Assembly: GCF_018771565.1 (NCBI RefSeq)
Contig: NZ_CP076326.1
Coordinates: forward strand, 1,736,001-1,800,000
Source of the DNA: Thermoflexus hugenholtzii
GTDB lineage: Bacteria; Chloroflexota; Anaerolineae; Thermoflexales; Thermoflexaceae
DNA length: 64,000 nt
Direction: 5' to 3'
Shown: in pieces, positions 27,644 through 35,841 of the stretch
Position numbering within the stretch: position 1 is the stretch's first letter
Layout: every line of letters begins with the position of its first letter
Program-made: the position numbers and the translations under genes
The notes under the pieces: generated by a model
Databases searched by the model: none
What the model was told of the DNA's origin: nothing
What the model saw: only the letters and a program-made list of their open reading frames with translations

Positions 27644-28528
27644 CTAAAACGTTCCCTTTAGCGTCTCCAGGCGCTCGATGAAGGCGGCTGGGGCGAAGAG
27701 CCAGGCGTGGTAAGCGGGGTCGTAGTAGCGCCCCCGGAAGGGATGCGGGTTGCGGACCACCCGGGGGTCCAGCCCCTTTGAGCAGACGATGAAGCTCCAC
27801 CAGTTGCAGGGGTAGGTGGAATAGGGCATGGGGATGGTCTCTACGTATCGGAACAGCCGGCTCAGCGCGCCCCGCACCGTCGGCGCCTCGTAGCCCAGGT
27901 AGCCTTCCCGGAACAGGGATTCCGAAAGATGGAGGGCCAGCATCCCTTCATCGGTGAGGTGTTCCGCGCACAGCCGGAAGAAGACGGGATCGAAGAGACT
28001 GCGGGCCAGCTCCGCCAGAGGATCGTTGGAGTCCAGAAGGATGACATCATAGGATCCGGCCTGCTCCTCGAGGAACGAGCGGCCGTTGCCGATGATCAAG
28101 CGGACCCGGGGATCGTCGAAAGAGGAGGCGAACTCGGGCATATGCTGCCGGCACAGCTCCACCACCCGGCCGTCGACCTCCACCACCGTCACCTCCTCCA
28201 CCGTCGGATAGCGCAGGGCCTCCCGGGCCACCCCGCCGTCCCCGCCCCCGATGACCAGCACGCGGCGGGGGTTGGGATGGGCCATCATCGCCGGGTGGAC
28301 CAGGGACTCGTGGTAGAAAAACTCGTCCCGCTGGGTGAACTGGATCACGCCGTCCAGGACCAGGGCCTTGCCCCAGTTCTCCAGCTCCAGGATGGCGATC
28401 TCCTGCAGCGGGCTGCGCTCGTGGGCCAGGACCCGGCGGACCTGGTAGACGGCGGTGATGGTGCTCTCCTCGGCGAAGGTCAAGGTCATGCCCTCGAAGG
28501 GCTCCTCTGCCAGCGCTCCCTGAGCCAT
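27644..28528 (-). CDS. speE: Spermidine synthase
   Basis: Aminopropyltransferase: transfers the aminopropyl group of decarboxylated SAM to putrescine. 294 aa from ATG 28528, preceded by AGAGGAGG. Motifs: the N-terminal beta domain (LELENWGKALVLDGVIQFTQRDEF), HPAMMAHPNPRRVLVIGGGDGG for dcSAM binding, VTVVEVDGRVVEL and the catalytic Asp in ILLDSNDP (family usually DSTDP). Links functionally to speB at 4.1 kb and the polyamine transporter. Thermophiles often use such enzymes for long or branched polyamines, so specificity may be broader than spermidine. Confidence 0.9.
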   Translation of the reverse strand: MAQGALAEEPFEGMTLTFAEESTITAVYQVRRVLAHERSPLQEIAILELENWGKALVLDGVIQFTQRDEFFYHESLVHPAMMAHPNPRRVLVIGGGDGGVAREALRYPTVEEVTVVEVDGRVVELCRQHMPEFASSFDDPRVRLIIGNGRSFLEEQAGSYDVILLDSNDPLAELARSLFDPVFFRLCAEHLTDEGMLALHLSESLFREGYLGYEAPTVRGALSRLFRYVETIPMPYSTYPCNWWSFIVCSKGLDPRVVRNPHPFRGRYYDPAYHAWLFAPAAFIERLETLKGTF

Positions 28529-28574
28529 CGGTCCTCCTCTGGATGAAAGGGATAAGCGGTTACGGCCCGCTCGA

Positions 28575-28618
28575 AAAAGCGAAAAGCCTTCCGCGATGGG
28601 GACATCGCAGAAGGCTTT
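28575..28618 (-). terminator. Terminator of tRNA-Lys
   Basis: AAAGCCTTC...GCGATG (28583-28596) pairs with CATCGC...GAAGGCTTT (28603-28618) with one mismatch, followed on the minus strand by TTCGCTTTTT. It separates tRNA-Lys from speE. Confidence 0.75.
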
Positions 28619-28629
28619 CGGGCAGGCAG

Positions 28630-28702
28630 TGAGGCGGGTGGGACTCGAACCCACAACCGTCGGCTTAAAAGGCCGCTGCTCTGCCGGTTGAGCTACCGCC
28701 CC
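28630..28702 (-). tRNA. tRNA-Lys (UUU)
   Basis: 73 nt on the minus strand. Acceptor stem GGGGCGG pairs with CCGCCTC (one G-U), anticodon loop CTTTTAA, T-loop GGTTCGAGTCC. Discriminator A; CCA not encoded. The 3' side of the RHS locus ends a few hundred bases away. Confidence 0.95.
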
Positions 28703-28713
28703 ATCCATGCCCA

Positions 28714-28742
28714 ATTCTAACCTTCTTCAGAGGGCCTGTCAA
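28714..28742 (-). promoter_or_regulatory. Promoter of tRNA-Lys
   Basis: Minus strand TTGACA (28742-28737), 17-base spacer, TAGAAT (28719-28714), then TGGG. Predicted start about 5 bases before the tRNA. Confidence 0.8.
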
Positions 28743-29022
28743 ACCCGGCAACCCGCATCCGGCGCTGACCGTTCCGGGGTCCGTCGGTGGGTGAACCCGG
28801 AAGGGACTCCCGGGGCCATGATACGCGGCGAGGGTGCTGACTTCCGGAGGGCTCCCTTGCAGATGATCTGAATCCCGCTTCCGGTTTCGAAGTGTCACAC
28901 TCCCGGCTACCCGGAGCGACGATAGGGGAAGGCCCGCTTCCAGGTTGCGCTATTTGCGCTCCACAACATCTCATCAGACAGGTAAAGGCATCGGCATGCC
29001 AGCTACACACCCACTGATCTCT

Positions 29023-29229
29023 ATGCTTCGGCACCAGCGAATCCGGCTGCAGGAAGCGGCCCAGGGTGGGATCATAAAAGCGCGCCCGGTAGTCATACAG
29101 CCCGAGGGATGCCTTCCACCGCTGGCCAGTGAAGCGATGGTCGGTGGGGAAGCGCCCGGTCTCCAGCCGGATGGCGCCATACGGGAGATACCGGGTCACG
29201 CCCGCCGGGCTTCCGCCCTGCGCCAGCAT
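29023..29229 (-). pseudogene. RHS core remnant, last module of the array (module 8)
   Basis: 69 codons of RHS core (from VLAQGGSPAGVTRYLPYGAI to DPTLGRFLQPDSLVP) follow the immunity candidate 7 stop by 11 bp. After VPKH the reading continues open to 28717 but loses all similarity to the pattern PEPGNPQALNRYAYVYNN and has no recognisable tip. It is a decayed 3' cassette marking the end of the array. The stretch 28740-29022 otherwise shows nothing I can name. Confidence 0.6.
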
Positions 29230-29240
29230 TGTGACATCAC

Positions 29241-29525
29241 CTACTTCTTCCCAGTTGCCTTGCTTTGATTTCCCTCTTCCGGGATCACCTTTAAATCCGC
29301 AATTATAAGCCCTCCGTGATGAGGACTAAATATCCGAATGCTTGCTTCTCCACAAAATTTTAACTTAAAATAGACTCCGGCAGGAAGCCTGAATCGGCGC
29401 CCATCTTCACTGATAAAAAGAACCGAAAAAAGCCCAGACCATGCCCTCCATAAAGGCTCTGGAATATATCCTTTGATGATCTCAAAGTCCTCGAAAGGCT
29501 CGCTCACAACAAATTCAATGCGCAT
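29241..29525 (-). CDS. Immunity candidate 7 (paralogue of immunity 6)
   Basis: 94 aa, starting 4 bp after the module-7 toxin tip stop. FVVSEPFEDFEIIKGYIPEP followed by FISEDGRRFRLPAG parallels IIFEPFESEEEIIGDLTNFF and KSEDGRVFRISPRG of immunity candidate 6. Small, acidic at its N-terminal half, no signal peptide, AT-rich relative to the core segments. Role inferred from position directly behind a toxin tip and from pairing of paralogues with paralogous tips. Confidence 0.6.
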   Translation of the reverse strand: MRIEFVVSEPFEDFEIIKGYIPEPLWRAWSGLFSVLFISEDGRRFRLPAGVYFKLKFCGEASIRIFSPHHGGLIIADLKVIPEEGNQSKATGKK

Positions 29526-29529
29526 ATCT

Positions 29530-29946
29530 TTACTCCATTCGATAGTAACTTAAAATTCGGACTTGAACGGAGTCACGGGTCCAGTATTGAATTCCCCAAC
29601 CCCATCGGAATGGCTTTAAAGAGGGAGCTACGCGCTCAGGACCAACAATAGAAGGTTGATTAATGATCTCAAACTCCACGCGGTATTCAGGCCTGTGCTT
29701 AAGAGCTAATCTTTGCGTAGCGGAATTCTTTGACAAATAGCGATCAATAGTGAAGTAAGTTTCTCCGGGCCTTCCGCCCCGCAGGAGGCCGGTTTGCTCA
29801 ATGGCCGCAATCTCCTCTTTTCCGACATGCCGTGTATAATAGCTCGATAGCTCGGAGAAGTGAGCTGCAATCACCCTACGATTTACTATCCTATACAATC
29901 TGCTCTTAATTATAAGCGTTTTATTGTTCCTAAATATATAGAACAT
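29530..29946 (-). CDS. Coreless orphan toxin tip (module 7; paralogue of tip 6)
   Basis: 138 aa with no RHS core. From residue ~45 it matches tip 6: AAIEQTGLLRGGRPGETYFT against RAIQETGLLRGGRTDNPTYF, and later EYRVEFEIINQPSIVGPERV against AYRIEFEILNQPCIQGPARV. The pattern of a GLLRGG..TYFTTD strand, RLAL helix, Y-R-[IV]-E-F-E strand and GWGI[EQ]Y.TRD ending is reminiscent of ADP-ribosyltransferase-like toxin folds, but I cannot confirm that. Start codon overlaps the end of immunity candidate 6 by 37 bases and may be wrong. Confidence 0.55.
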   Translation of the reverse strand: MFYIFRNNKTLIIKSRLYRIVNRRVIAAHFSELSSYYTRHVGKEEIAAIEQTGLLRGGRPGETYFTIDRYLSKNSATQRLALKHRPEYRVEFEIINQPSIVGPERVAPSLKPFRWGWGIQYWTRDSVQVRILSYYRME

Positions 29947-30137
29947 TTATCCCACAAGATGATAACGATTTCCTTTCCCTTTAAAAAAGGGATAAATTCA
30001 AACAGACTACCACGTGGAGATATCCTAAACACGCGTCCATCTTCAGATTTAAACCAGAAGAAATTTGTTAAATCGCCAATAATTTCTTCTTCGGACTCAA
30101 ATGGCTCAAAAATAATCAATTTTGCTCGCCATTTCAT
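29910..30137 (-). CDS. Immunity candidate 6
   Basis: 75 aa from ATG 30137, which overlaps the stop of tip 6 by an ATGA, a tight coupling typical of toxin/immunity pairs. KWRAKLIIFEPFESEEEIIG then FWFKSEDGRVFRISPRGSLF; acidic/aromatic, no membrane span. AT-rich. Longer readings to 30239 run back through the tip gene. Confidence 0.6.
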   Translation of the reverse strand: MKWRAKLIIFEPFESEEEIIGDLTNFFWFKSEDGRVFRISPRGSLFEFIPFLKGKEIVIILWDKCSIYLGTIKRL

Positions 30138-31082
30138 GGTAGTCTCTCCCATCGCAATAGACGAACTTGCACCGGATCCCGGGTGTAATATTCGATCCCC
30201 CAGCCGGCCCGGAATCCAGGATCTCGGGGGCGGAACCACGGCCGCACGCGTGCAGGACCTTGGATACAGGGCTGATTCAAAATCTCAAACTCGATTCGAT
30301 ACGCAGGAGTCCGAAGAAGAGCCAAACGACTTACAGCCTCTTGACTTGTTTGGAAAATATCGGTCGTGAAATAAGTCGGATTGTCCGTTCGTCCTCCACG
30401 CAGCAGCCCGGTTTCCTGGATGGCCCGGAGTTCTCCCTTCCGAGATATACACATAGGTTCCCCGAAATGCCGCTCGCATCACCATCCGATCCACACCGTG
30501 GAAGATCCCGCCGCTGAGCCCACCGATGATCGCATCCCGCCCCAGTTCAACCGGATCGCCTAACCCTTCCCCGATAGCCTTCCCGGTCAGCACGTTCTCG
30601 GTGGCCCGAGCCGCTTGCCCAGAGACTGCGCCACTGAACGCCCCTGCGCCCACCATCCCCCATAAGCCTGTCCCCAACACCGCGCTGGCTCCATAGAAGG
30701 TGGCTCCACCGACCGCCCCGGCGACGGCGCTGGCCCCGACAGCAGCCCAATTGACGTTCGTAAAGGCCTGCACCTGAAGGCCGTTCTGGCTGATGTTGGC
30801 CGCCACCTGCACCCCGTAGTTGATCAGCGCTCCGGTGGCTGCGCCAATCCCCATCATCACCAGGATGACCGGAACGTGGCCACTGGGGTCGGTGTACCTC
30901 AGCGGGTTGTTGTAAACGTAGGCGTAGCGGTTGAGCGCCTGCGGGTTCCCCGGCTCGGGCACGATGGGATCCGGCTGCAGGAAGCGGCCCAGCGTGGGGT
31001 CATAAAAGCGCGCCCGGTAGTCATACAGGCCCAGGCCTTGCTCCCACCGCTGCCCGGTGAAGCGGTGGTCTATGGCCTGCAA
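30134..31082 (-). pseudogene. RHS core fragment with tip 6, split by a frameshift (module 6)
   Basis: Begins at the core (HRFTGQRWEQGLGLYDYRAR to LRYTDPSGH), continues through a Gly/Ala-rich pre-toxin region (GAATGALINYGVQVAANISQ... GGLSGGIFHG) and then should enter the tip. The frame changes near 30436-30450: the first part reads FRGTYVYIS, the continuation ISRKGELRAIQETGLLRGG lies in another frame ending at 30134. Comparison with tip 7 shows that both halves belong together. Either a disabling mutation or an assembly indel. Core starts 38 bp after the immunity 5 stop. Confidence 0.6.
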
Positions 31083-31120
31083 CAGCGCGCTTGAGTTGTG
31101 AAGGTGCCAGGATCTATGAA

Positions 31121-31720
31121 TCAGAGATGCCCTTCCGGGATAGGCTGATCGTCAAACCGGTAGATGAGGCCGCTCGGTCCTTGAATGATTTCCCATCCCA
31201 TTGCTTCCGGACGTTGATCTCGAGGATCGCGGTCGAGAAAGCCCAGAATCAACTGTCGGAGGCGCTCGTCTTCCACATGCTGCACACCGGCTTCAAAAAT
31301 ATGACGGGGATCTCCTACTATCTGGGCGCTGTGGTATAGAGGAGCGAGATTCATGAGGATTTCCCTCTGGTCAACATAGGGAGTTGTCCAGCCAATCGTC
31401 AATGCAACAATGCCATATATCAACCAGCTTTCTTGCCTTTTCCTTACCCCTAACATTGCCATACGTGTTGAGTATACGCTTAATACAAAATACCCATTCT
31501 GTGTTATCATCTTTTTGAAAGCTATGCGTTCCCTTGAGGAGAGTTGTTGATAAAAGGCACAGATTTGCGTGATTTTCTCGTCCTCGGCACAAGGTAAGGG
31601 AGCAGCCCAATATTCAGCGTCCGAAAGCTGATTGATAAAGAACGCTGCTTCTTGCACCCCTATCCCCCTCATGTCACGATCTTGCTCAGGACTTGAAATC
31701 GAATCATCTATGTTCATCAT
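31121..31720 (-). CDS. Immunity candidate 5
   Basis: 199 aa from ATG 31720 (ATG 31729 is also possible but lies too close to the GAGGG ribosome site). Begins MMNIDDSISSPEQDRDMRGI; helical, no catalytic motif, one moderately hydrophobic stretch (WLIYGIVALTIGWTTPY). It starts within 14 bp of the tip 5 stop. AT-rich compared with the RHS core. Immunity function inferred from position only. Confidence 0.5.
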   Translation of the reverse strand: MMNIDDSISSPEQDRDMRGIGVQEAAFFINQLSDAEYWAAPLPCAEDEKITQICAFYQQLSSRERIAFKKMITQNGYFVLSVYSTRMAMLGVRKRQESWLIYGIVALTIGWTTPYVDQREILMNLAPLYHSAQIVGDPRHIFEAGVQHVEDERLRQLILGFLDRDPRDQRPEAMGWEIIQGPSGLIYRFDDQPIPEGHL

Positions 31721-31733
31721 TTGGATCATTCCC

Positions 31734-32918
31734 TCAGTTCGGTGGAATCAAGTAATCCCCTACACGACGGTAACCTGCCTGCAAGAGCATGTAAAGTTCA
31801 CGCATATAGACGGAAACACCGCCCCACTTGGCTTCTCCTGTCAAGGTAGCTTCGGTTACAGGAGAGGCCAGGTAGAACACATCCCCATTTTCAATTGCCT
31901 CTTTCAGCCATTCGAAGTTGCGCTCGATCGTCCAGTTGGGATCATCCAGCACCCGAAAGCCGCCCAGCTCTTTTGCCGCCTCGATATCCCACGTCCGCCC
32001 CAGGGTTGTTATCCGCCGCCCTCGGAAGGCTTCCGGGATGTCACCCATCGGTCGGATCGCATCGCCGAACGCCTCCAGGACATGGGGGATGCTTTCCCGT
32101 CCAATACTGCGGAACCGCTCCAGGCTAATCCCCGCCTGGGATAGGCGTTCGGCTGCTCGCAGCGCCTCGGCGGCCTCATCGGCGTGGCGAGCCGCCTGGG
32201 TCAATGCCTGGGCCGCCTCTGTGGCCTCATCCGCGTGGCGGGCGAGTAGAGCAAGCTTCCCCAGGTGGCGCAGCTTGGCAACCGTGCTTCCCACTCCCAG
32301 GGTGGTGACATTCACCGCCGCGTTGACCGCCAGGGAGTGGACCAGGCGAAACTCAGTGCCGGTGGCCCGGGCGATGAGGTAGTCTATGCCGACATCCACG
32401 GCCGTCTGGAGGAGCGTTTTGGCGATGACCACGCACCAGGGGCAATGCCCGCTGGGATCGGTGTATTTCAGCGGGTTGTTGTAAACGTAAGCATACCGGT
32501 TCAGCGCCTGCGGGTTCCCGGGCTCGGGCACGATGGGATCCGGCTGCAGGAAGCGGCCCAGGATGGGGTCATAGAAGCGCGCCCGGTAGTCATACAAGCC
32601 CAGGCCTTGCTCCCACCGCTGGCCGGTGAAACGCCGGTCTGTGGACCAGAGGCCGCTCTCCCAACGGATGGCGCCATACGGGAGATACCGGGTCACGCCC
32701 GTCGGGCTCCCGCCCTGCGCCAGCACGGTGACGCTGCCCAGATGGTCCCCCACGGCCGCATCGACCGCATCCCCCTCCCGCACCGCCACCACATCCCCAC
32801 CCAACCGATACTCCTTCCGCGCCACCCCGCCCCGGACCTCATCGCCCTCGTCCACGACCCCCGTGCGGAGGCCCCCCACCTCCCGCACGGCCCAATTCCC
32901 TTCGGCATCATACCTCAA
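31734..32918 (-). CDS. RHS core fragment with toxin tip 5 (module 5)
   Basis: 394 aa. Core similarity begins at RYDAEGNWAVREVGG, only a TTG being available as start, and runs to LKYTDPSGH. Pre-toxin region contains Ala-rich helices (LARHADEATEAAQALTQAAR and a second copy of ARHADEA). The tip is about the last 95 residues: TTLGRTWDIEAAKELGGFRV, WTIERNFEWLKEAIENGDVF, YLASPVTEATLTG and VSVYMRELYMLLQAGYRRVG. This looks like a compact globular domain of a recurrent polymorphic-toxin type, but I do not recognise its activity. Confidence 0.6.
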   Translation of the reverse strand: MRYDAEGNWAVREVGGLRTGVVDEGDEVRGGVARKEYRLGGDVVAVREGDAVDAAVGDHLGSVTVLAQGGSPTGVTRYLPYGAIRWESGLWSTDRRFTGQRWEQGLGLYDYRARFYDPILGRFLQPDPIVPEPGNPQALNRYAYVYNNPLKYTDPSGHCPWCVVIAKTLLQTAVDVGIDYLIARATGTEFRLVHSLAVNAAVNVTTLGVGSTVAKLRHLGKLALLARHADEATEAAQALTQAARHADEAAEALRAAERLSQAGISLERFRSIGRESIPHVLEAFGDAIRPMGDIPEAFRGRRITTLGRTWDIEAAKELGGFRVLDDPNWTIERNFEWLKEAIENGDVFYLASPVTEATLTGEAKWGGVSVYMRELYMLLQAGYRRVGDYLIPPN

Positions 32919-32981
32919 AGGCGGTGACTTGCTCCATATCCTACCCCACCGTTATTCTATACATTAACCAATCCGTGAAAA

Positions 32982-33263
32982 TCAATGTCCATATTGAACA
33001 ATAATTTCATTGACAAACTCAAGCAGCTTGTTGCCTAACGAACTTTCGGAGAAGGAATAACTATCGGTCACCACGCGACCCAGAGCCCCCGCTCCCCGAA
33101 CAATCGATTCCCAATCTGGATTCTCGCTTTCAAGCCTGCTTTGAAGCATCTCCAAGATCCTGATCACATCAGGGAGAAGCCCATATGCTTCAGGGCTCTT
33201 CGCAGCCTCTCGAGCCTCATGAAGGAGTTCGTTGATCCTCTTCTTCGTTGTTTCAATGTCCAT
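32982..33263 (-). CDS. Immunity candidate 4 (paralogue of immunity 3)
   Basis: 93 aa from ATG 33263, preceded by GGGAGGAAC; the ORF could start at 33293 but would then overlap the toxin gene. GALGRVVTDSYSFSESSLGNKLLEFVNEII parallels GLGRGITDDYEFSSGPLGTRLLEIASEII of immunity 3 (first 20 residues of each compared only by pattern). Acidic helical protein. It sits 13 bp behind tip 4. Confidence 0.6.
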   Translation of the reverse strand: MDIETTKKRINELLHEAREAAKSPEAYGLLPDVIRILEMLQSRLESENPDWESIVRGAGALGRVVTDSYSFSESSLGNKLLEFVNEIIVQYGH

Positions 33264-33276
33264 TCCTCGTTCCTCC

Positions 33277-35532
33277 CTACTGGTTGTTGACATCCAGCGG
33301 GCCGATTAGGATGGCTTTGCTCGGATCTGGCAGGTAGATTTGCTCTCCACCCCCAACGGCATAGGGTCCGAAATATTCGACTTGAGGAGCAACCTTACCA
33401 TGGATGATAATCGTGCCTGCGGGGATCTTAAAAACTGAAATCCGCTCTGCGGTATTTCCAGGTGGCAATGCCAGATAGCGCCGTGCGTTCCCTGGTCGAA
33501 TGTAAGGCTTAGGAGAAAACCAGGGAGAACCCTCTTCCTGTGCACCTCCTCCCCAATGCCGATAGACGATCAGGTCTTCCTGGAGAGTGATGACCTGGGG
33601 GGTGCCCTGGAAGGCTCGGGCTACGGTCTCCCGGTACTTCGGGGGGACCAGCTCAAGCCATGCCGGGGGCGGACCCGAGGGCTCTTCCCTTGCTTTCCCC
33701 GTTGCCATTGCCAGCCCAACCAGCCATAGGGGATCCAGCCCCAGCCCTCCAGTGGCTCCTTCCCCACTTGCTTCTTCCAGCTCGGTCCTCACCCGGGAAA
33801 GGGATGGGGCGATGGCCCATCCGGCACCATCAGGGAGGGCATCCATGGAACGGGGATTCCCGGAGAGCAGGGCATTGGCGAGGGCCACCTCCACCCAGTT
33901 GACGAAGACCGAGCCGCCCCGCACGATGTGCAGGGTGCCTCCCGGGGTGAACCGAACACAGAGTCCGCTTGCGTTCTCCTCCAGCAATGCGCAGTGCCCG
34001 CTGGGATCGGTGTAGCGCAGCGGGTTGTTGTAGACATAGGCATACCGATGGAGCGCTTGCGGGTTCCCCGGCTCGGGCACGATGGGATCCGGCTGCAGGA
34101 AGCGGCCCAGGGCCGGGTCATAGAAGCGGGCCTTGTAGTCATACAAGCCAAGAGAAGCCTCCCACCGCTGGCCGGTGAACCTCTTGTCGGTGACCCAAAC
34201 CCCGCTCTCTACCCGAATCGCCCCATATGGAAGATACCGCGTGACCCCCGCCGGGCTTCCGCCCTGCGCCAGCACCGTGACGCTGCCCAGATGGTCCCCC
34301 ACGGCCGCATCGACTGTGCTCCCCTCCCGCACCGCCACCGTCTCGCCGCCCAGCCGATAGACCTTCCGCACCACCCCGCCCCGGACCTCATTGCCCTCAT
34401 CCACGACCACCGTGCGGACTCCCCCCACCTCCCGCACGACCCGGTTCCCTTCGGGGTCATACCGGAAGGAAGCCACCCGCTCGGCGCCCCGCCACACTTC
34501 CTTCAGCCGGTTCTCGGGGTCGTAGACGTAGCGCCATTCCACCCCGCCCACGGCGCGGGTCACCACGTTCCCGTTCCCATCATACCCCAGAGAGGTCCCA
34601 TCGCTCACTGCAACCAGCCGCCAGGAGCGGCCCCGGTCTCCCCCACCCCAGGCCGCGTGCCAGGCTTCACCCAGGCAGCGCACGCCGGAACCCCGCAACA
34701 CCAGGGGCAGATAGGCCCGATGCGGCCCCGGCGGGGAAGCAGGAGGAACAGGATCCCCGTAGTCATAGACCCAGTGGTCTTCCCCTTCCGTCCGCTGAAG
34801 CCACCGCCCCCCTTCGTCCAGGGTCCAGGTCCCGCTCACCGGCCCGCTCATCCCAATCAGGCGGTCCAGCTCATCGTAGTCAAAGGCCCAGACCTCCGAC
34901 CGCACCGTGTCCGTGATCCGCCAAACGTTGCCGGCCGGGTCGTAGGCGTAGCCCAGGTCCAGCCCCGGCCCCTGGATCCGGACCACCCGCAGGGTGCGGG
35001 GGTCGTAGGCGCGCTGGAGGAGGCCGCCCCCGAACAGGGTGAGGGTCGTGAGCTGGCCCGCCGCGTTGTAAGCCGCGTTCCCGGCATAGGCACCCCACCC
35101 GGTGAGGGCCGTGGGCCAGCCGTGCGGACCATAGGCCACCGTGAGGACCTCGCCGTCGGGGTCCACCCGCTGCGCCAGGCGGTCCATTGCGTCGTAGGCG
35201 AAGCGCTGGAGGTAGGTCTGGCCGTCCACGGTGAGGGTGGCGGTGAGGACGCGGCCCCGGGCGTCGTAGGCCCAGGTCCGCTGGATCCCCTCGGCGGTCC
35301 AGGCCCGGGTCTTGCGCCCGAGGGAGGCCCCATACCCGGGCTCATCGTAAGCGAAGCCCACGGCATACCCCGAAGGCCCCGGGTCCGGCGGGGGAACGTA
35401 AGCGGCGCCATCCGGGACGTTCGGGGTGTAGGTTTTCCCTTTCAGCCGGTTGAGGGGGTCGTAGTAGGCGTTCACCGCCCAGCCCCGGGCATCCACCTGG
35501 GCGATGAGGTTGCCGGCCGGGTCGCAATTCAA
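33277..35532 (-). CDS. Long RHS core fragment with toxin tip 4 (module 4)
   Basis: 751 aa, the longest displaced module. The core begins abruptly at CDPAGNLIAQVDARGWAVNA (only a TTG start), nine bases after the immunity 3 stop, and contains about 500 residues of YD repeats plus the hyperconserved end (RFYDPALGRFLQPDPIVPEP, LRYTDPSGH). Tip 4 (last ~150 residues) has LIVYRHWGGGAQEEGSPWFS, YLALPPGNTAERISVFKIPA and AVGGGEQIYLPDP. This arrangement (YR...WFSPKPY...LALPPGNTA) hints at an ADP-ribosyltransferase-type fold but is unproven. Tip 3 is a close paralogue. Parts of the core are near-identical to modules 1 and 2. Confidence 0.7.
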   Translation of the reverse strand: MNCDPAGNLIAQVDARGWAVNAYYDPLNRLKGKTYTPNVPDGAAYVPPPDPGPSGYAVGFAYDEPGYGASLGRKTRAWTAEGIQRTWAYDARGRVLTATLTVDGQTYLQRFAYDAMDRLAQRVDPDGEVLTVAYGPHGWPTALTGWGAYAGNAAYNAAGQLTTLTLFGGGLLQRAYDPRTLRVVRIQGPGLDLGYAYDPAGNVWRITDTVRSEVWAFDYDELDRLIGMSGPVSGTWTLDEGGRWLQRTEGEDHWVYDYGDPVPPASPPGPHRAYLPLVLRGSGVRCLGEAWHAAWGGGDRGRSWRLVAVSDGTSLGYDGNGNVVTRAVGGVEWRYVYDPENRLKEVWRGAERVASFRYDPEGNRVVREVGGVRTVVVDEGNEVRGGVVRKVYRLGGETVAVREGSTVDAAVGDHLGSVTVLAQGGSPAGVTRYLPYGAIRVESGVWVTDKRFTGQRWEASLGLYDYKARFYDPALGRFLQPDPIVPEPGNPQALHRYAYVYNNPLRYTDPSGHCALLEENASGLCVRFTPGGTLHIVRGGSVFVNWVEVALANALLSGNPRSMDALPDGAGWAIAPSLSRVRTELEEASGEGATGGLGLDPLWLVGLAMATGKAREEPSGPPPAWLELVPPKYRETVARAFQGTPQVITLQEDLIVYRHWGGGAQEEGSPWFSPKPYIRPGNARRYLALPPGNTAERISVFKIPAGTIIIHGKVAPQVEYFGPYAVGGGEQIYLPDPSKAILIGPLDVNNQ
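33721..34045. repeat. Near-identical block shared by modules 4 and 3
   Basis: Matches 36289-36613 (offset 2568) with only scattered differences, covering the start of the tip 3/4 pre-toxin and the core end. Flanking toxin 3' ends are more diverged. Confidence 0.75.
34126..34558. repeat. Near-identical block shared by modules 4 and 2
   Basis: Matches 38041-38473 (offset 3915) with a few substitutions across RHS core sequence; the match stops at the module 2 core boundary. Confidence 0.8.
35104..35519. repeat. Near-identical block shared by modules 4 and 1
   Basis: Matches 42361-42776 (offset 7257) with only a few substitutions, including a small cluster near 35443; ends exactly where the module 4 core begins. 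Confidence 0.8.
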
Positions 35533-35541
35533 TTTCGAGCG

Positions 35542-35832
35542 CTAACCTCGAAATCGAGGATCATAAGCCCGAATAATTTCCGAAGCAATTTCAAGCAATC
35601 GGGTTCCTAATGGTCCTGATGAAAACTCATAATCATCTGTGATCCCCCGCCCTAACCCACTGGCTAATCCAAGCAACCTTTGAGGATCGGGAATAGGTTT
35701 CTCAAGCTCGTCTAATATTTCTTCCAGCCAATTTCGCATATATTTCAAGAATTTAGGCGTCCTCGATTCGACACTCAACCTATCAATTTCGCGAATCGCA
35801 TTTTCTATCTTTAGTTTGATTTCTTCCTTCAT
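35542..35832 (-). CDS. Immunity candidate 3 (paralogue of immunity 4)
   Basis: 96 aa, start at 35832 with AAGGAGG upstream, 9 bp behind the tip 3 stop. Helical and charged (KEEIKLKIENAIREIDRLSV), ending GLGRGITDDYEFSSGPLGTR. Related to immunity candidate 4, as the tips they follow are related, which supports a cognate toxin/immunity assignment. Confidence 0.65.
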   Translation of the reverse strand: MKEEIKLKIENAIREIDRLSVESRTPKFLKYMRNWLEEILDELEKPIPDPQRLLGLASGLGRGITDDYEFSSGPLGTRLLEIASEIIRAYDPRFRG

Positions 35833-35841
35833 GGCGCCTCC

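Noticed and set aside
28683-28898. Minus-strand reading frame across tRNA-Lys into the flank of the RHS remnant
   Set aside because: Covers a tRNA and its promoter; no conserved protein pattern.
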